NCBI RefSeq assembly: GCF_014529535.1
Contig: NW_023503972.1
Location: 682,001 to 746,000, forward strand
Reading direction: 5' to 3'
From: Bradysia coprophila
Taxonomy: Eukaryota; Arthropoda; Insecta; Diptera; Sciaridae
Length of the DNA: 64,000 nt
The translations under genes were made by a program, and so were the position numbers. Within the stretch, counting starts at the first letter, position 1, and every line of letters begins with the position of its first letter. This document shows, in pieces, positions 34,940 to 47,587 of this stretch. The notes under the pieces are model-generated. The model did not search any database, was not told the origin of the DNA, and saw only the letters and a list, made by a program, of their open reading frames with translations.

Positions 34940-36420
34940 CTGGTTTTGAAGTAGTTCAATTTATATTAATCACTAAAATGGCTAAACAACAATGTTTTAG
35001 AGTTTATTTGGTTATATTCTTCGAAACGTCAAGTCAATATAAACAACAACACAAAAATCGAATTCAGTGTTGACAGACATGAGAGTACTAAAGAATTTCA
35101 TGAACTTACCGCGGTACAAACCTTAAAAATCTTACTAGTAAAGAAAACTAGAAAAATAAATTGAAATCAGCGAATTCTAAGATTTGGAATGAGATTAGAC
35201 CACTGACTGCCATGAAAGAAAATTGTAAATTCTACTTAGTAAAACTTATAGTTGCACTTCTACCACATTTTCTTTGTTAACCCCAAAAAACACTGACAAA
35301 GTTTATGCTCTAAAAAATTTGCCACAAGAAAATACACTTTTAGCTACTCCCACTTCCTTGGCTCAAGTCCATGGTTTGGCAAAAAACGAAATATGTCCCA
35401 AAGAAGTGTGTTTTAATGTGTCACATACGGCTATTCATCTGTTATCGATAACGACGACAAAAAAAAATGACAAGCACCGGCTAATACGGTCATTTACATA
35501 TATAGTAAAATTGCGACATAGTAAAGTGAAACAGGTAGGAGCGCTGACTATGGACCTGAATAATGAAGTATATAAATGTGAGTGTTCATTTGAGTTCATT
35601 TTCATACAGTGTATTACGTCCCTTAGTTGACGTTTCGGAAATGAACCGCTACTGTCTGGTTTATTTAACTATGCCGTGGTAAAATGCATGTTAAAAAATT
35701 GAAGTACAAGATTTGAAATCAACAGATTAACAATACTTTGATCGGTGGAAGTAATAGACCCGTTTAATAATACTGGTTATGTGCTTGCCGTCTGTAACAG
35801 TTTAAATATAAGATGGAATCTACGCGATAGATCGAGAAATTAATCTTTGTCGCACACGAATTCCGATCGGAGCAACTCTTCTCAGCTAAATAAAAACCGG
35901 ATTAAACGTGCGTGGGGTAATCTAGCACAGCATACAAATTGATGGTGTACCAGATTCACCTCTAAGGGGCGAATCTGGCACAGTCATGACTTTTCGTTAC
36001 AACGGGATCAAATAGAATCTGAACCAGAACCAGATCTCCAATAACATGGCTCGGAGAGTATTCTAAAACCGAAGGTGTCTGGACTGTTTAAGGTTCAATA
36101 GCTTGCTTCCGATCCGATGATCAACCGAAATGCTGTTGGCGAATCCGTTTTAAATTTGGTTTTCAGAATATAAACTGACAACCGAAACCAGCCAAACGCA
36201 CAATATTTTGAAAGACAGGTCGTGAGCCCCTATCCAGCATATAAATTATAGAGAGACTAATTTGTGCGCATGAGGCTGAGGCCAATAATATTCCATCGAA
36301 ACCAAATACCAGCTCATAATCGTTCGGCAGTTTGCATCATCACAAAAGCTTCGATATATCCTTACCCGAAGCTGCAGCTTCACTTGATGCCTTTCAATAC
36401 GCCTATTATTTTGTGATTCA
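34940..36420. other. spacer between MOZART1 and the membrane-protein gene
   Basis: A 118-codon open frame at 35274-35630 has no recognisable similarity and starts without ATG, so I do not call it. Nothing else seen. Confidence 0.4.
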
Positions 36421-36421
36421 A

Positions 36422-36438
36422 TTTATTTGCAATTTATT
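36422..36438 (-). terminator. two AATAAA signals of the membrane-protein gene
   Basis: AATAAA occurs twice on the minus strand, 16-32 bases past the stop codon of the gene ending at 36454. Confidence 0.55.
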
Positions 36439-36453
36439 TCTCGCGTTAAACAT

Positions 36454-37542
36454 TTAAATTTGCAACTCATATTCTCGAATGGAAGTGACCGCTTCGCCTT
36501 CTGCAGATGGGTAATATGAAAAATCCCAAAGTTCTGCCGAAAAGACAAATGAATCGCCAACTTCTAAATGAAATTCAAAGTCGCTACAAAATTCTTTACA
36601 TTCCACTTTCGGTGCAATAAGAACGTATGTGCTGCCGATGATCTGCTTCACTACAACCAAATGTTTTACCAGCAATTTTTTCGGCTTCGATGTCTTATAG
36701 ATGCTTGAAATCAAAATCCAACTCGACGAAAATGGTTTCAGATGCGATATCAAAAACGGAGGCTGTACGTGCAGAGCTCGTGATGCTTTCACCGCACTAA
36801 AATCACAATTTCTGTAATGCAAAAACCAACCATCCCGGGAACTTTCAATTAATTCAAAGATATCGTTCAGGTTTCTGTAATGCAATCCAGTCACGAGATT
36901 CGTTTGTAAGTTGCAAGGATTCGAATCAATCAAATCGGTCAGATTTTTTATGCGTTCAATGTATCCGTACAAATTACCGTCCTCGGAATGGGGTTGATGA
37001 TCTTCGATCACAACTGGATATCCGCGATCAATGTAATTTGACTTGAGTTTAGAATATGAAACGTCCAAATCGTGACGAATGTCTTCTGTAACACAGAGAG
37101 ATTTTTTTGTTGACACGGTGTGTGCAATGGTCTCAAAGAAAAAACTATTTTTACCAATGTTCTCACAAAACGAACAATCGTTTTCAACGGCGTCAATAGA
37201 GATAGGAATATGGTCGGATCCATCAACTTTTCTTTCAATCAAACACTCAACGTTGTATAAATATCTCCAATCCCATATCTTCAGCACTTTAATCATTACG
37301 ATTCGACCAATAGCCGATGCATTCCAGTTTAAGAACGGTAGAACATAAATCTGTGATATCACAAACGCAACGATTATCAACACTTTGATCCATTTCTTCA
37401 GTAACATCACACGGATCTCTTTCACAATTTCAGCGGTCAGACATTTCTTGGTGATTTCATCGTCAGTGCTGTTCAGCAGATACTCAATATCCCGATTCAA
37501 TTCCTTCAAATTATTTGTAGTTAGACTGATACTACTCGACAT
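36454..37542 (-). CDS. single-pass membrane protein, possibly C6orf89/BRAP-like
   Basis: A single exon encodes 362 aa. A cytosolic N-terminus of about 50 residues is followed by one membrane segment (about 52-71, WIKVLIIVAFVISQIYVLPF), then a large domain that would lie in the lumen or outside the cell. The domain has CSFCENIG, RGYPVVIEDHQPHSEDG, DGWFLHYRNCDFSAVKASRA and a cupin-like end (LEVGDSFVFSAELWDFSYYP). The overall plan recalls insect proteins annotated as bombesin receptor-activated protein C6orf89 homologues, but I make that match from memory. The frame is open upstream to 37614, but a TATA box at 37581-37589 with CAGT at about 37556-37553 places transcription start near 37555. The ATG at 37542 (MSSSISLTT) is therefore the start. 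Gene sure, family tentative. Confidence 0.7.
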   Translation of the reverse strand: MSSSISLTTNNLKELNRDIEYLLNSTDDEITKKCLTAEIVKEIRVMLLKKWIKVLIIVAFVISQIYVLPFLNWNASAIGRIVMIKVLKIWDWRYLYNVECLIERKVDGSDHIPISIDAVENDCSFCENIGKNSFFFETIAHTVSTKKSLCVTEDIRHDLDVSYSKLKSNYIDRGYPVVIEDHQPHSEDGNLYGYIERIKNLTDLIDSNPCNLQTNLVTGLHYRNLNDIFELIESSRDGWFLHYRNCDFSAVKASRALHVQPPFLISHLKPFSSSWILISSIYKTSKPKKLLVKHLVVVKQIIGSTYVLIAPKVECKEFCSDFEFHLEVGDSFVFSAELWDFSYYPSAEGEAVTSIREYELQI

Positions 37543-37552
37543 CGTAATACCA

Positions 37553-37590
37553 ACTGTTTGTTTCATGCAACATTTTCCCCTTATATATAT
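37553..37590 (-). promoter_or_regulatory. TATA box and initiator of the membrane-protein gene
   Basis: On the minus strand ATATATATAAGGGG is followed 30 bases later by ACAGTTGG. The implied leader is only about 13 bases before ATG at 37542. Confidence 0.6.
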
Positions 37591-38709
37591 GTTTCCTGTA
37601 TCGAACAGCTCCATTTGGAGGATATGCGTAAAATGTACAGTCGAGACATTGACTGTATGTGTATACAGTGATAAAAAACCACTTGCGGAAACTGGAACAC
37701 GTATAATAAAATTGATTTAAGCCTTGAATGGATTGAACAAATTCGATAAGAGTAAATTTAAAATTTATTTGTTCTGAAGGCGTTGAAGCAGATGATACCC
37801 AATGTATAAATGATTGGAAGATGAAATTCTGACAATTTGTCTCCACAATATTGGAACAATATGTCCCGTTTAGCACAGGTCGCGCGACGATCGTAATTTT
37901 TGTAAAAAATCCATTTCCAAATTTCAAATGTTTCGACAGACGTCAAGTGATTAACAAGGTACCAGCTTGGTCAATCGTCAGTTAGACTAATTATGTCCAA
38001 CACAAAACAGCTAAAAATCCCGGTTAATCACCAAATATTCGCTGATTTGTCAGGATCAGGATCAGCTTTTTGATTGACCAAATGGTTTCCTCTCGATTTT
38101 TTACGTACGAACTGAATGAAAAAGATTATGACGAAGCTTTTTGGACAGACCTATCACCGATCCCGTCACATAGTCACAATGTTGTCGAATCTACCACTGA
38201 CTCTTTCGTGATACTGAAGTACTCTACGATTATTATCAGATCGAGACTGATCTTGAAATTATGGTGATCGTCGAGGAAAGTCCATCCATTTAGAACTCTT
38301 CACAAAATAACATGCCAGCCAAGCCATCATCACGAAAAAGCTGTGTCCAAATTACCAAATTACTATAGGAAAAGTGATTAAAGAAATGGAGTTCACAAAT
38401 GACACCGAAGGAGCAAGATTTCTATCAATCCAAAACCAGAATCTGGTGAGTGATTGCACTCATTTAACATCAAAGAAATCGGGACTCTTTTAAATAACAT
38501 TTTCCGTATATCCATGGGAATCCGACTAGGATCTAACATTTGCAAACCCTACTGTATGTAAGTGGTTTTGGGCGATATCAGCTTTTTTGCAAGTTGTGGT
38601 TTTTTAGAATTTGGTTGCAGATAATAGACAATCATATTGTGCAGTTTGAACGAAAATATTCTTCTTACAAAACTGTATAACTTTCCCTTTGATCTGAACC
38701 TTCCAGCTT

Positions 38710-38935
38710 TCATTTGCCGAAAATCAAAAATTTTACGAAATTCGAAGCTTTGATGAAATTAAAAAATTTGACGAAAATAGCAAATTTGACGAAATTCAAA
38801 AATTTGACGAAAATCGAAAATTTAACGCAAATCGAAAATTTGACGAAAATTAATCGAATTTCGAAAATTTAACGAAATTTAAAAATTTGACGAAAATCGA
38901 AAACTTGTCGAAATTCAAAAATTTAATGCACCCAT
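38710..38935. repeat. degenerate tandem word AAAATTTGACGAAAATCG
   Basis: About ten imperfect copies of AAATTTGACGAAAAT(C)-like units in one orientation. No terminal repeats found, so it may be a decayed or internal piece of a word-filled MITE. Confidence 0.65.
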
Positions 38936-39655
38936 AACGCTCATAGCTCTCAAATAAGCGACTTTTTAGTGAATCCATGCATCGACTAGAATCTAAAACT
39001 CTATAAATTTGTTTTTAAACCAGGTTTGTATCTGCAGTATTTTCTGAGTTATGGCTGACATAGCTTTCACTTAAAACGCTCATAGCTGCCAAATATACGA
39101 CTTTTTATGAAAACCATGAAACACTCGTTGACTACTCTATTAATTTGACTTTTAAACTGACTTTCTATCTGCCATATTTTCTGAGTTATAGGTGTTATAG
39201 CTCAATAGCTTAAAACACTCATAACTCCGAAATTATAAGCTTATATGAAAATTCCTTCAGATTAGTTTCTTAGAATTTCGGCCTTGACATACCTTAAAAA
39301 TTTCAGCCAAATCCATCAGTAAATTCAAAATTTTCGCTGTAACAGAAGGACAAAGCCTATTGCATTTCAAGAAATATATATACGCGTGTCAGTCCATCCG
39401 ATGTGGGCCGAAACAAAGTAACAAAGGTTGGTAAAATTCATCTATTTCAAAATGTATGGAAATCAATTTCTTCATACAAATTTCCAAGTTTTGAAATTTA
39501 ATGTCTCGGCCAAATCTTAACCTTTTCAGGCGTGTAATAGCTCGTTGAACTCGTATGGACGCCAGGATTACGAATAAAATAAGTGGGGGGTAGTAAGAGC
39601 GGGGCGGAAAAGTCAAAAAAGTTGTTTTTTTTTTGTCAAATTTTTCAGTGTGAAC

Positions 39656-40000
39656 CAGGGCCTACTTTTTGGAAACTAATTTCTTGAATTTCTTGAAATT
39701 TCTTGAATTTTCTTGAATTTTCTCGAATTTCTTAAAATTTGTCGAATTCGAGAAATTCGATAAACTTCAAGAAACTCGAGAAATTAGTTTCTTGAAATTT
39801 CTTGAATTTCTCGAAGTTTCTCGAATTTCTTGGATTTTCGGGAATTTCTTGAAATTTCTCGAACTCGAGAAATTCAAGAAACTTTGAGAAATTCAAGAAA
39901 TATTTCTCGAAATTTCTTGTATTTCTCGAAGTTTCTTGAATTTCTCAAAGTTTCTCGAATTTCTCGATTTTCTCTAAAAGTTTCTAAAAAGTAGGCCCTG
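39656..40000. mobile_element. hAT-like MITE filled with TTTCTTGAA, perfect target duplication
   Basis: The ends are CAGGGCCTACTTTTTGG and the complement of the same, ending AAAAAGTAGGCCCTG. The octamer GTGTGAAC is exactly repeated at 39648-39655 and 40001-40008. The 345-base interior is almost wholly TTTCTTGAA / TTTCTCGAA words and their complements. Confidence 0.88.
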
Positions 40001-42771
40001 GTGTGAACGGACTTGCGTCACGGCCCTTCACTAACGTAGGGCCATGATTTGTACATATTTAATGGTAAACTGTAAACATACACACTTGTTTCTGTGTTTT
40101 ACTTATGAAAAAAAAAAATTGGATGGAGCTGTAGACACCATAAATTCGTATTTGCCTGAGTCTCTGTCTAAAATCTTCAAATGAAACACCAATCATTGAG
40201 AGAGAAACATTTTTATTTCATCATTCATTTGCTTATACCACAACATTTTTTATATTTTATTCTCTTTCGTTTTTTAATAATATTTTTTTGTTTCTTTTTT
40301 TAAATAATTTTTATTCTATCTTTTTTGTTGGTGCTGTACAGAATACACAGGTTTTTTTAGATCGCCATTATCTTGTCATTTTTGTTCAATTTTTTTAAAT
40401 TAATTTAAATGTAACAATTTTATACACAGATTTTTTTGTTTTGTTTTAATACAATTTCTTTTTGCATTTATAATTTTCATTGCAAATTTAGATCAAAGTT
40501 CCAATCAAACAACAACAGAAAATTGTTTTGCTTGTGTTTTTTGTATTTTTAAATAATTTTTCTTCTTTTGGTTCTTTGAAATTTTTACCCCCCCTTTATC
40601 TAACGTTTGACTTTAATTTATTTAAACAGTTTGGAAAAGATATGCTGAAGATTTTTTTGTTTATTAATAAATTTAATTACAGAAATTACTCACACACAAT
40701 CTGTCATTTTTCTTGTAAATAGTTAAGATAAAAAAATTAAGGAAGTAAGATGATAGCATTAGATATAGAATATGGAAAAAATGGCAATGGTTATGCCGAA
40801 AGAAATTTCTATCAAAAAACATTGAGAATGGCTATTGTAAATTGAGTGAAAATGATTTCGGCGTTTTAAAACAAAACGCCTAGTTCCTTCCCCTTCACGA
40901 AAGTGTATTTCAGTGGTGGTTTTCAATATATAAATATTTCCGATTCTTGCAATTTCATGATTATACCTACTAAAATAAATGCCAATAGTATCTGACTAAC
41001 ATTCCTTAATTCACAATTCTTGCATGATTTCTATTGAAAACTTGACAGATTATAGATAATATTTTGTTGCTGTGCAGCCACTATCAACCGCTTCATCTCT
41101 CATAATACTCTAGTGCGCCCTTAAGTTAAGAGTTCAATTTATTTACAAAAAGATGAAACTATAAGTGCAGCCGAGTGAAATAAAATCTCTGGAACACTAT
41201 TTCAGTGATCGAATGCTTAATAAGCATTGCTGATATTGCTTCTTTGCTCGAATCTTTTCAGGTGGAATAAATATGCTCATTTTAAGTGTGAGATGAAAAT
41301 GGCTTTGTACCTAAATGGATGCTTTGCGCACACACACGATGTGTTCAAGCTTGCCTTTTTGCCTCGCTTTGATAACTTTTAAATTTTGTTAGAAAAATCA
41401 GCCGTGTAGAATGGAATTATATTCTCGATGGACTGGTCATATGGATCGATCACGCCCAGATGCCACATTTTTTTGCACTATGCGTTCTGGCCTGGACTGT
41501 CCAAATAGTACGACTATTTGCTTTTTTACATGCAGCTCATGCCGGAAAAATGTTTTGACTGTCGCTGCAGATATCACCGAATCAAACGTCAGACAGCCTG
41601 ACCACCCTGTACACAGTTACGATAGAAATCTTCTCCAAATATTTTTCGATATTCGACTTTCCGCAGCTTTAGCAACGAACCATTAGAGTAGATTGTGGAT
41701 GAAGTGATAGAGTACATGTAATTTGAAATGAAAAATTCGTGTTCAGCTGGGAAGTTTGTGTGGCATCTGTGTCCTAACAATCGAGCTATTCGAAACATGT
41801 CATTGAACATATTTTCGCTCAGAATGGGACTTGACATCAATTCGCTTGGTGGATTTTTTTCGGACAGAATATTTGATTAAAATTTATCAATACCTGGACA
41901 ATGAACTTCATTTTTGATTTGGATTAAGGATTATAAAAATGCACACATTCCATTCAGGTATTTTTTTATTGCAGTGTGTTTCAAAAATAGTTGACCAAGA
42001 ATAAAATGCAAAACCAGATTTTCACAGCAAAACGAAAGTATAGAAAAGGTCCTAGACATTCTCCAATGTTTTTTTTTGCTTCTTCTTCGACTTTTTGCAA
42101 TCCCCAATTGTTTAATTAATTAATTATTTGTTTATAAGCAACTTACACTCAAGCAGATGATTTAGATCATTTATTAATGCTTTTCATTTAAATAGGTTAA
42201 GATAATGAGATCTTTTGGGTTTCTTGTTTTAAAGATTTTGTTTTTTTTATAAATTTACTTTATCAACAGTTTTTTTAATTATATTTGATGAAAAAGGATG
42301 TCTTGAAGTAACAGAACAACAATAGTTATATATATTTCTTGTTTTCTTTAATTATATTTTTTTTTTGTTTTTTTAATAAGTAATATGTACAATGTCCTCC
42401 ATTTTGCTCACATAAATCTGAAATATAAAGCTTTTTCTCTTATTAACAATAAAAAATAAATTCTAAACTTAATGACCGTTACACGTTACATCTGAGACGA
42501 AGCAAACAAATTTAATTGATAACGAAATATTTCAATACAGACAATTCATGTCATCTTAATCTTAATTCTTGTTTTTTTTTAATACTGACAAAAAATCTAT
42601 TTTCTTCTGACCTCACACACCTTCTGCATGTATATTCATTTTTACGACAAGGGATAAAAGGGGTGACGAGTTCAATTTTCGTGTGAATTTTTTATCCGAG
42701 CCGTAGATGGATGCGACAGAAAAATGGAAAATTCTTTGAAGAAAAATCAATTCCTAAACGAATCTCGGTGC

Positions 42772-42926
42772 AGGTCAGATTCAGGTCACGAAAACTCTAA
42801 CCTGCGAGATTCAAATGCTTTGGGTAAATCATAAACCTGACCTGACCTAATTCATCATTGACCTGAGGAAATCTGTTGGAAATTAATTGATTTTAATTTA
42901 AAATCAGGTTTCCGGTTGACCTGACC
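42772..42926. repeat. AGGTCA-word cluster
   Basis: AGGTCA or TGACCT occurs at least six times, including two direct copies spaced by 5 (42772-42777, 42783-42788) and overlapping ACCTGACCTGACCT near 42835-42848. It resembles nuclear-receptor half-sites but is more likely a word-iterating repeat, given a similar block at 56.69-56.94 kb. Confidence 0.6.
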
Positions 42927-45234
42927 AAGCTTTAATCGTAAAAAATGTAAATCAAAGGTTTAAAACTCAACAAAGAAAATTCTCTGGTATTCCAAGTACG
43001 GTTCCACTGAGTATTTTTTGTCTAACGTAAGTGTGAATTATTGCGGTATCCGAGCCGATAGTGAGAAATGTACATAATATGCGATTTATACACTAAACGT
43101 TTTATCGGGTGAAAAAATGTTTTTGATCTATTTATATTGTCTACGGTTCGGGCTGCAAACTTCACACACGTCTGAAAACCGCATTTTTGAAATTGACAAC
43201 TACAACACGACAGGTCGATAAGTAAGATTTGACTTAACAGTTCACCTAATGCCACTAATTTATTTGAAATACTTTACCGCAGTAGTTTCGAAATGATAAA
43301 TCATTTTCCGCACTTGTAACGAAATGATTGACATTTACATTGATTGCGTCTCAATCTTCCTTTACTTTGGCTAAAAGATGACGACATTTCCCTAACGTAA
43401 TTGTCATCTGCAAAAAAGGATAGTGGGCAGCTCGTTGCACAAGTTGATTTTTGTAGCACACGTCCCAAATCAGTGTCTAGGACTAGTACTATAAAAATCA
43501 ACTCAGTGAAGCATGGTAAGCAATATGCTATTTTGCTAACTAGTCGCGAAAAAAACAAATTTGAAATCGTTCACGAATTGTTCTTTTATATATTACTCAA
43601 TAACAGTGGTGCCGTTTACACGGAGGCGACTGGGAGGGGTCATGAAATGAGAGGTATTTTTTAACAAATCATTGCAGAGTAGCGACCACAACCGATTTTT
43701 AACACTGACTTTGATTGGATGAAGTTCAAAAAAATAATCTTGACTCCCTATTGGATGTTCACAATTTTTTTTGCCTTCCATGGTGTGTCTGCCGGTGTGT
43801 CGCCACTATGACAGAATCATATACTTTAATGTAATCCGAATCATAATTAATGTAAAAAAACGGATTTCTTGTTCTGTCGTCGTTCTTGTCAACATTATAC
43901 TTTAACATAAAACTTTTAACTAAAAAATTGTTTAAGTTAGAATTTGTTTTTAATTTTTGTTCTCTTTTAAATTAAATAACATTTTTGAATTTTCTCACTG
44001 TATGTCCTTATAACATATATTGTCATATTTTTTATATTTTTTGTTTTCATACTTTTTGTTTGTTTGTTTATATATAATAATAAGATTTAACATATTTTTA
44101 CATTAAGGGCTGTTTTTGCTCTTATCTCTCGATGCCACACATAATACAATATACATAGCTTATTTTTCTTGTGTTTTGTTATTATTATTTTCTTCTTTTT
44201 TTATATAATAGGACTATTAAATGGAAGGAGAAAGTCAGTAGATATGATCTTTATTGTATGGTTATACTCTTATTCCTTTCAATTTTCCTTTTCATCAAAT
44301 CATATTTTCCGTTGAATTTGCTAGAAAAACAAAAACCGTTGAAGTAGAATAACATGTCCCATCATGCCTAATAATACGATTTTTTTTGGTTGTGTTATAA
44401 GTGTCGTTAAATACAATAAATTTAATAATTTTTATTTTGTTTTTGTTTTGTTTATATGTTTGATATTGATATAGTTTTTCATTTCTTTTTTTTTATTTTT
44501 GTTGTTGTTGGTAGTTGTTTAAATTTGTTATTTATAATACGTTTGTTTGTTGATTGATTGATTTTAAGTGAAATATCGAAATATCACTTGGTTTATACAA
44601 TTTGTTTTATTTTTGTTTAGTAAGTAATATAATTGTTTTTCTCCATTTTGTAATTATATTTTAAATTTCTTTTGTTTTTTTCTTCATGAACACTTTTACG
44701 TTATTCTTTACATTTTCCAATTAATATTTTTTTTGGTTTTTAATTTTCTTTTGTTTTTTTATATTTTATTTTTTATAAAAGCTACATTTTTCTTTTGGCG
44801 ATTTGTTCGGAAATTTATTTCTGGTTTTCAAATTATTTTTAGTTTTACTCAGTGTCTTCATAATGGTTTTAAAACTAAAAATTATTCCTCGCCGATTTGT
44901 TTTTTATTTATTTTCAATTTCTCTTTGAACTTTTGAACTTTTATTTATAAAACACCAAACTAAAAATTATGATTTACGAGAAGGGTTTTCCATTAACAAC
45001 AGCAAAATATTGTGTCAGACTCAAAACACGAAAAGATTTAGCGTTCCATATTTAATCGTTCGTAAAATTTATTAATTCATAGAAGACCACATGCGTTTCA
45101 GTTGCTCATACGACTGGAGTTTGAAAACCGATGAGAGTAACATTTATTTTACTCAAAAAGATAGATAAAGTTAAACAAACTTTTCCTCAAGTTTTTTAGT
45201 AAAATACCTAAATTTGACAGTGGACAGTAATGGT

Positions 45235-45312
45235 AAAAATGGCACTTATTGTGTGAAATTTGCCGATCGAGGCGTAGCCGAGGTCTGTAAACACACAAAA
45301 AGTGCCATTTTC
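45235..45312. repeat. GC-tipped hairpin, family member B
   Basis: Stem AAAAATGGCACTTATTGTGTG / CACACAAAAAGTGCCATTTT, shown here in parts of the whole arm. The tip is GATCGAGGCGTAGCCGAGGTC. Right flank on the other strand: AATAGTACATTACTTATCAG. Confidence 0.7.
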
Positions 45313-45415
45313 ATTTTTGTCCCACTGATAAGTAATGTACTATTACGACATTTGAGCGCTAGCAGGACAATAACGAGTGTTGTTGTATCTCGGCTATCAC
45401 ACACCGTAGATAATA

Positions 45416-45650
45416 TAGCCTATTTTTGGAATCAAATTCTGAAAAACTTAATAAAATTCTCGACAAAATTCTTGAAAATTCCTAAAATAAAATTTGGATT
45501 TTTTTGCGAATTTACGGAAAAGTTTAAAATTCAAAATTTGGTCCGTCTGATTCTAAATGGAATTTTTCTTCTATTCGGTATTTGGTATTTCGACACCGAT
45601 CTTCACGTTCAAAATTTCTTTAAAATTCTGTAAAAATTTATCAAAAATAG
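45416..45650. repeat. probable word-filled MITE (AAAATTC)
   Basis: Loose inverted ends AGCCTATTTTTGGAAT and CAAAAATAGTCATTG enclose repeated AAAATTC(T/C)TG-like words in both orientations. No target duplication found, so the limits are uncertain. Confidence 0.45.
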
Positions 45651-46559
45651 TCATTGGTGATGGCCGAGACATACGTTTGGCGCACCCTAATTGGAGTCCA
45701 AACTATGGCTCAAAAATGATAGTCGTAGAGTAAACGTGTTTCGTTCAGATAATGAAACAATTTTTCAAAGACATGACTGAAATGCATGCGACCTCTAGAC
45801 CTTTAACGTATAAGTTTCGTCATTTATTTAGCAGAGAAGAAAATGGAAATTCAGCTTAACAAGTTTAGAATTCATGGCTTTAATATAATAATTGGAGGGA
45901 TTACACAAGACATCGATAGGGGAATAAATGACAACCTAATGCTGTGGCAGTAAAATGAGTATAAAGATTGTTACGCAGGGTCAGTACGATCATATGATAA
46001 TATTTGTAGATAAAACAAGACAGCGCAATGAATACGAAATTTTATCGAGTTGTTTTTTGTAGTAATAAAGTTGGAGGGTAAAATTGATGTCAATAGTCTT
46101 AGAACACTGTTGATTCGAGTTAAATATAGAAGTCAGCTGTGCAAGTTTTAACCTCTTTCAAAATTGTTCGAATTTTAACCGGCCATATATTTGCTATCGA
46201 TTGAAACCATCTTACTCAAAAACACTCTAATGATTAGTTCATTCTCCTTGCACAGCTTAATACATCCACCCACAGCATTAGCCTCAAGAAATAGAATTAG
46301 ATAAAAAAAAATTACGAAAAGCATTTTTAGGACATCATCAAGAAAAAAAAATCATTTTTAAAGTTATGAAATTGAAATATACAACCACATTTGAACTGGT
46401 TTCTTTGAATCTGGATTTAAAAACTCACAGCATGCAAGATCCATTACAAAATTCGGGATAAAAATTTAAAATCACGTTTTCGTTTGACAAACTTCACACG
46501 AAAAATTGGAATCTTTTCAACTTTTTATCCCTTGTAAGGTAAATGACTATTTCTCAACT

Positions 46560-46622
46560 CAGTGACGAAAAGTAAAACGTTTTTCTCACACAAAGGCAAC
46601 GAAAGTAGATCTTTTCGTCACT
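46560..46622. repeat. short hairpin
   Basis: CAGTGACGAAAAGTA pairs with GATCTTTTCGTCACTG. Confidence 0.6.
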
Positions 46623-47056
46623 GATCGGAGAAAATTAGGCACATTCTAATAAAAGAATGAAGACGATGGAACTCCTACTCCTGTCATTTTGGAAATGAAA
46701 TAGAGCAAGATCTCAGATGCTTTTTGGTGGTACACAATTAAAGTGTATGGAGGTGGACTGTCCGATCTACAAACAAAAATTCGTCGTTACCTAAGACATT
46801 CTTATGAATGAGCAGATTTGTAATAGAAAATTTTTGCTGACGTCCACTTTGCCGACATTGTTTTGTATGCAGGTTTTCAATAAACACAGTGTGGGCCCCA
46901 CACTTAACACACACCTGTCGTTGTAATTTCTGTTGGTTTAAAGTTCACTGTTGTTGGCGCAATTTTTGATTTAGGAAATATTTGTTTTTAGTAATATTTA
47001 AAGCAAATCGAGGTTAAAATGTTATGTTTTGATGCATCATTTTCACAATTTTATAT

Positions 47057-47062
47057 TTTTAT
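47057..47062 (-). terminator. candidate Rbp poly(A) signal
   Basis: AATAAA on the minus strand, about 316 bases past the stop. Nearest clear signal. Confidence 0.4.
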
Positions 47063-47377
47063 TCGAAGCGGACATTTTTTGTTGTTGTATTAATGTTGTT
47101 GTGCTAGAGGCGCATAGTTAGTTTTTAGCGGATTCACGAATAATATCTTGGATACATTAATTGTTGTGTTCCATTAAGTGTTAAAAATCATCAGATAATT
47201 ATTCGAACCATTGAGCTTAACACGCTGGGGGATAAGTTAGTAATTTTATGATTTGTTAGATCCTATGAATATTGGTATGTATGTGTGTAGCCAACACAGC
47301 ATGATTTGTGTGCGTAGTATATTAAATGAAATAATTATTGCTAAGTATTCATTGAATGGTAACGATTGCGGTCGGGG

Positions 47378-47552
47378 TTATTTGCCGCCGAGACCGAATT
47401 TCATAAAAATCAGTTCTTTTCCTTTCGATAACATATCACTACCAGGCGCTGTTATGTCGCCCAGTTTTTGCATGAGATTGGGTCCCTGTTGCATATTTTG
47501 TTGTTGCATGTTTTGCTGTTGCATATTCTGCTGATGCATGTTCTGCTGATGC

Positions 47553-47587
<35 letters not shown>

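Larger units (their letters stand above)
37615..47050. other. 9.4-kb gene-free region
   Basis: AT-rich with long T-runs on the plus strand (40.2-40.7, 42.2-42.6, 43.9-45.0 kb). Contains the word-repeats at 38.7-38.9 kb, the MITE at 39656-40000, the AGGTCA cluster at 42.77-42.93 kb, and hairpins at 45.2 and 46.6 kb. No exon recognised on either strand. Small frames at 38070, 41411 and 43401 look random. Confidence 0.45.

Noticed and set aside
35274-35630. 118-codon frame on plus strand
   Set aside because: Begins with a non-ATG codon, no recognised motif, low-complexity composition, no splice support.
38070-38267. Short frame upstream of the membrane-protein gene
   Set aside because: Non-ATG start and no recognisable domain; insufficient evidence for a gene.
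43401-43664. 87-codon plus-strand frame in the gene-free region
   Set aside because: No family marks, no poly(A) or splice context; probably chance.
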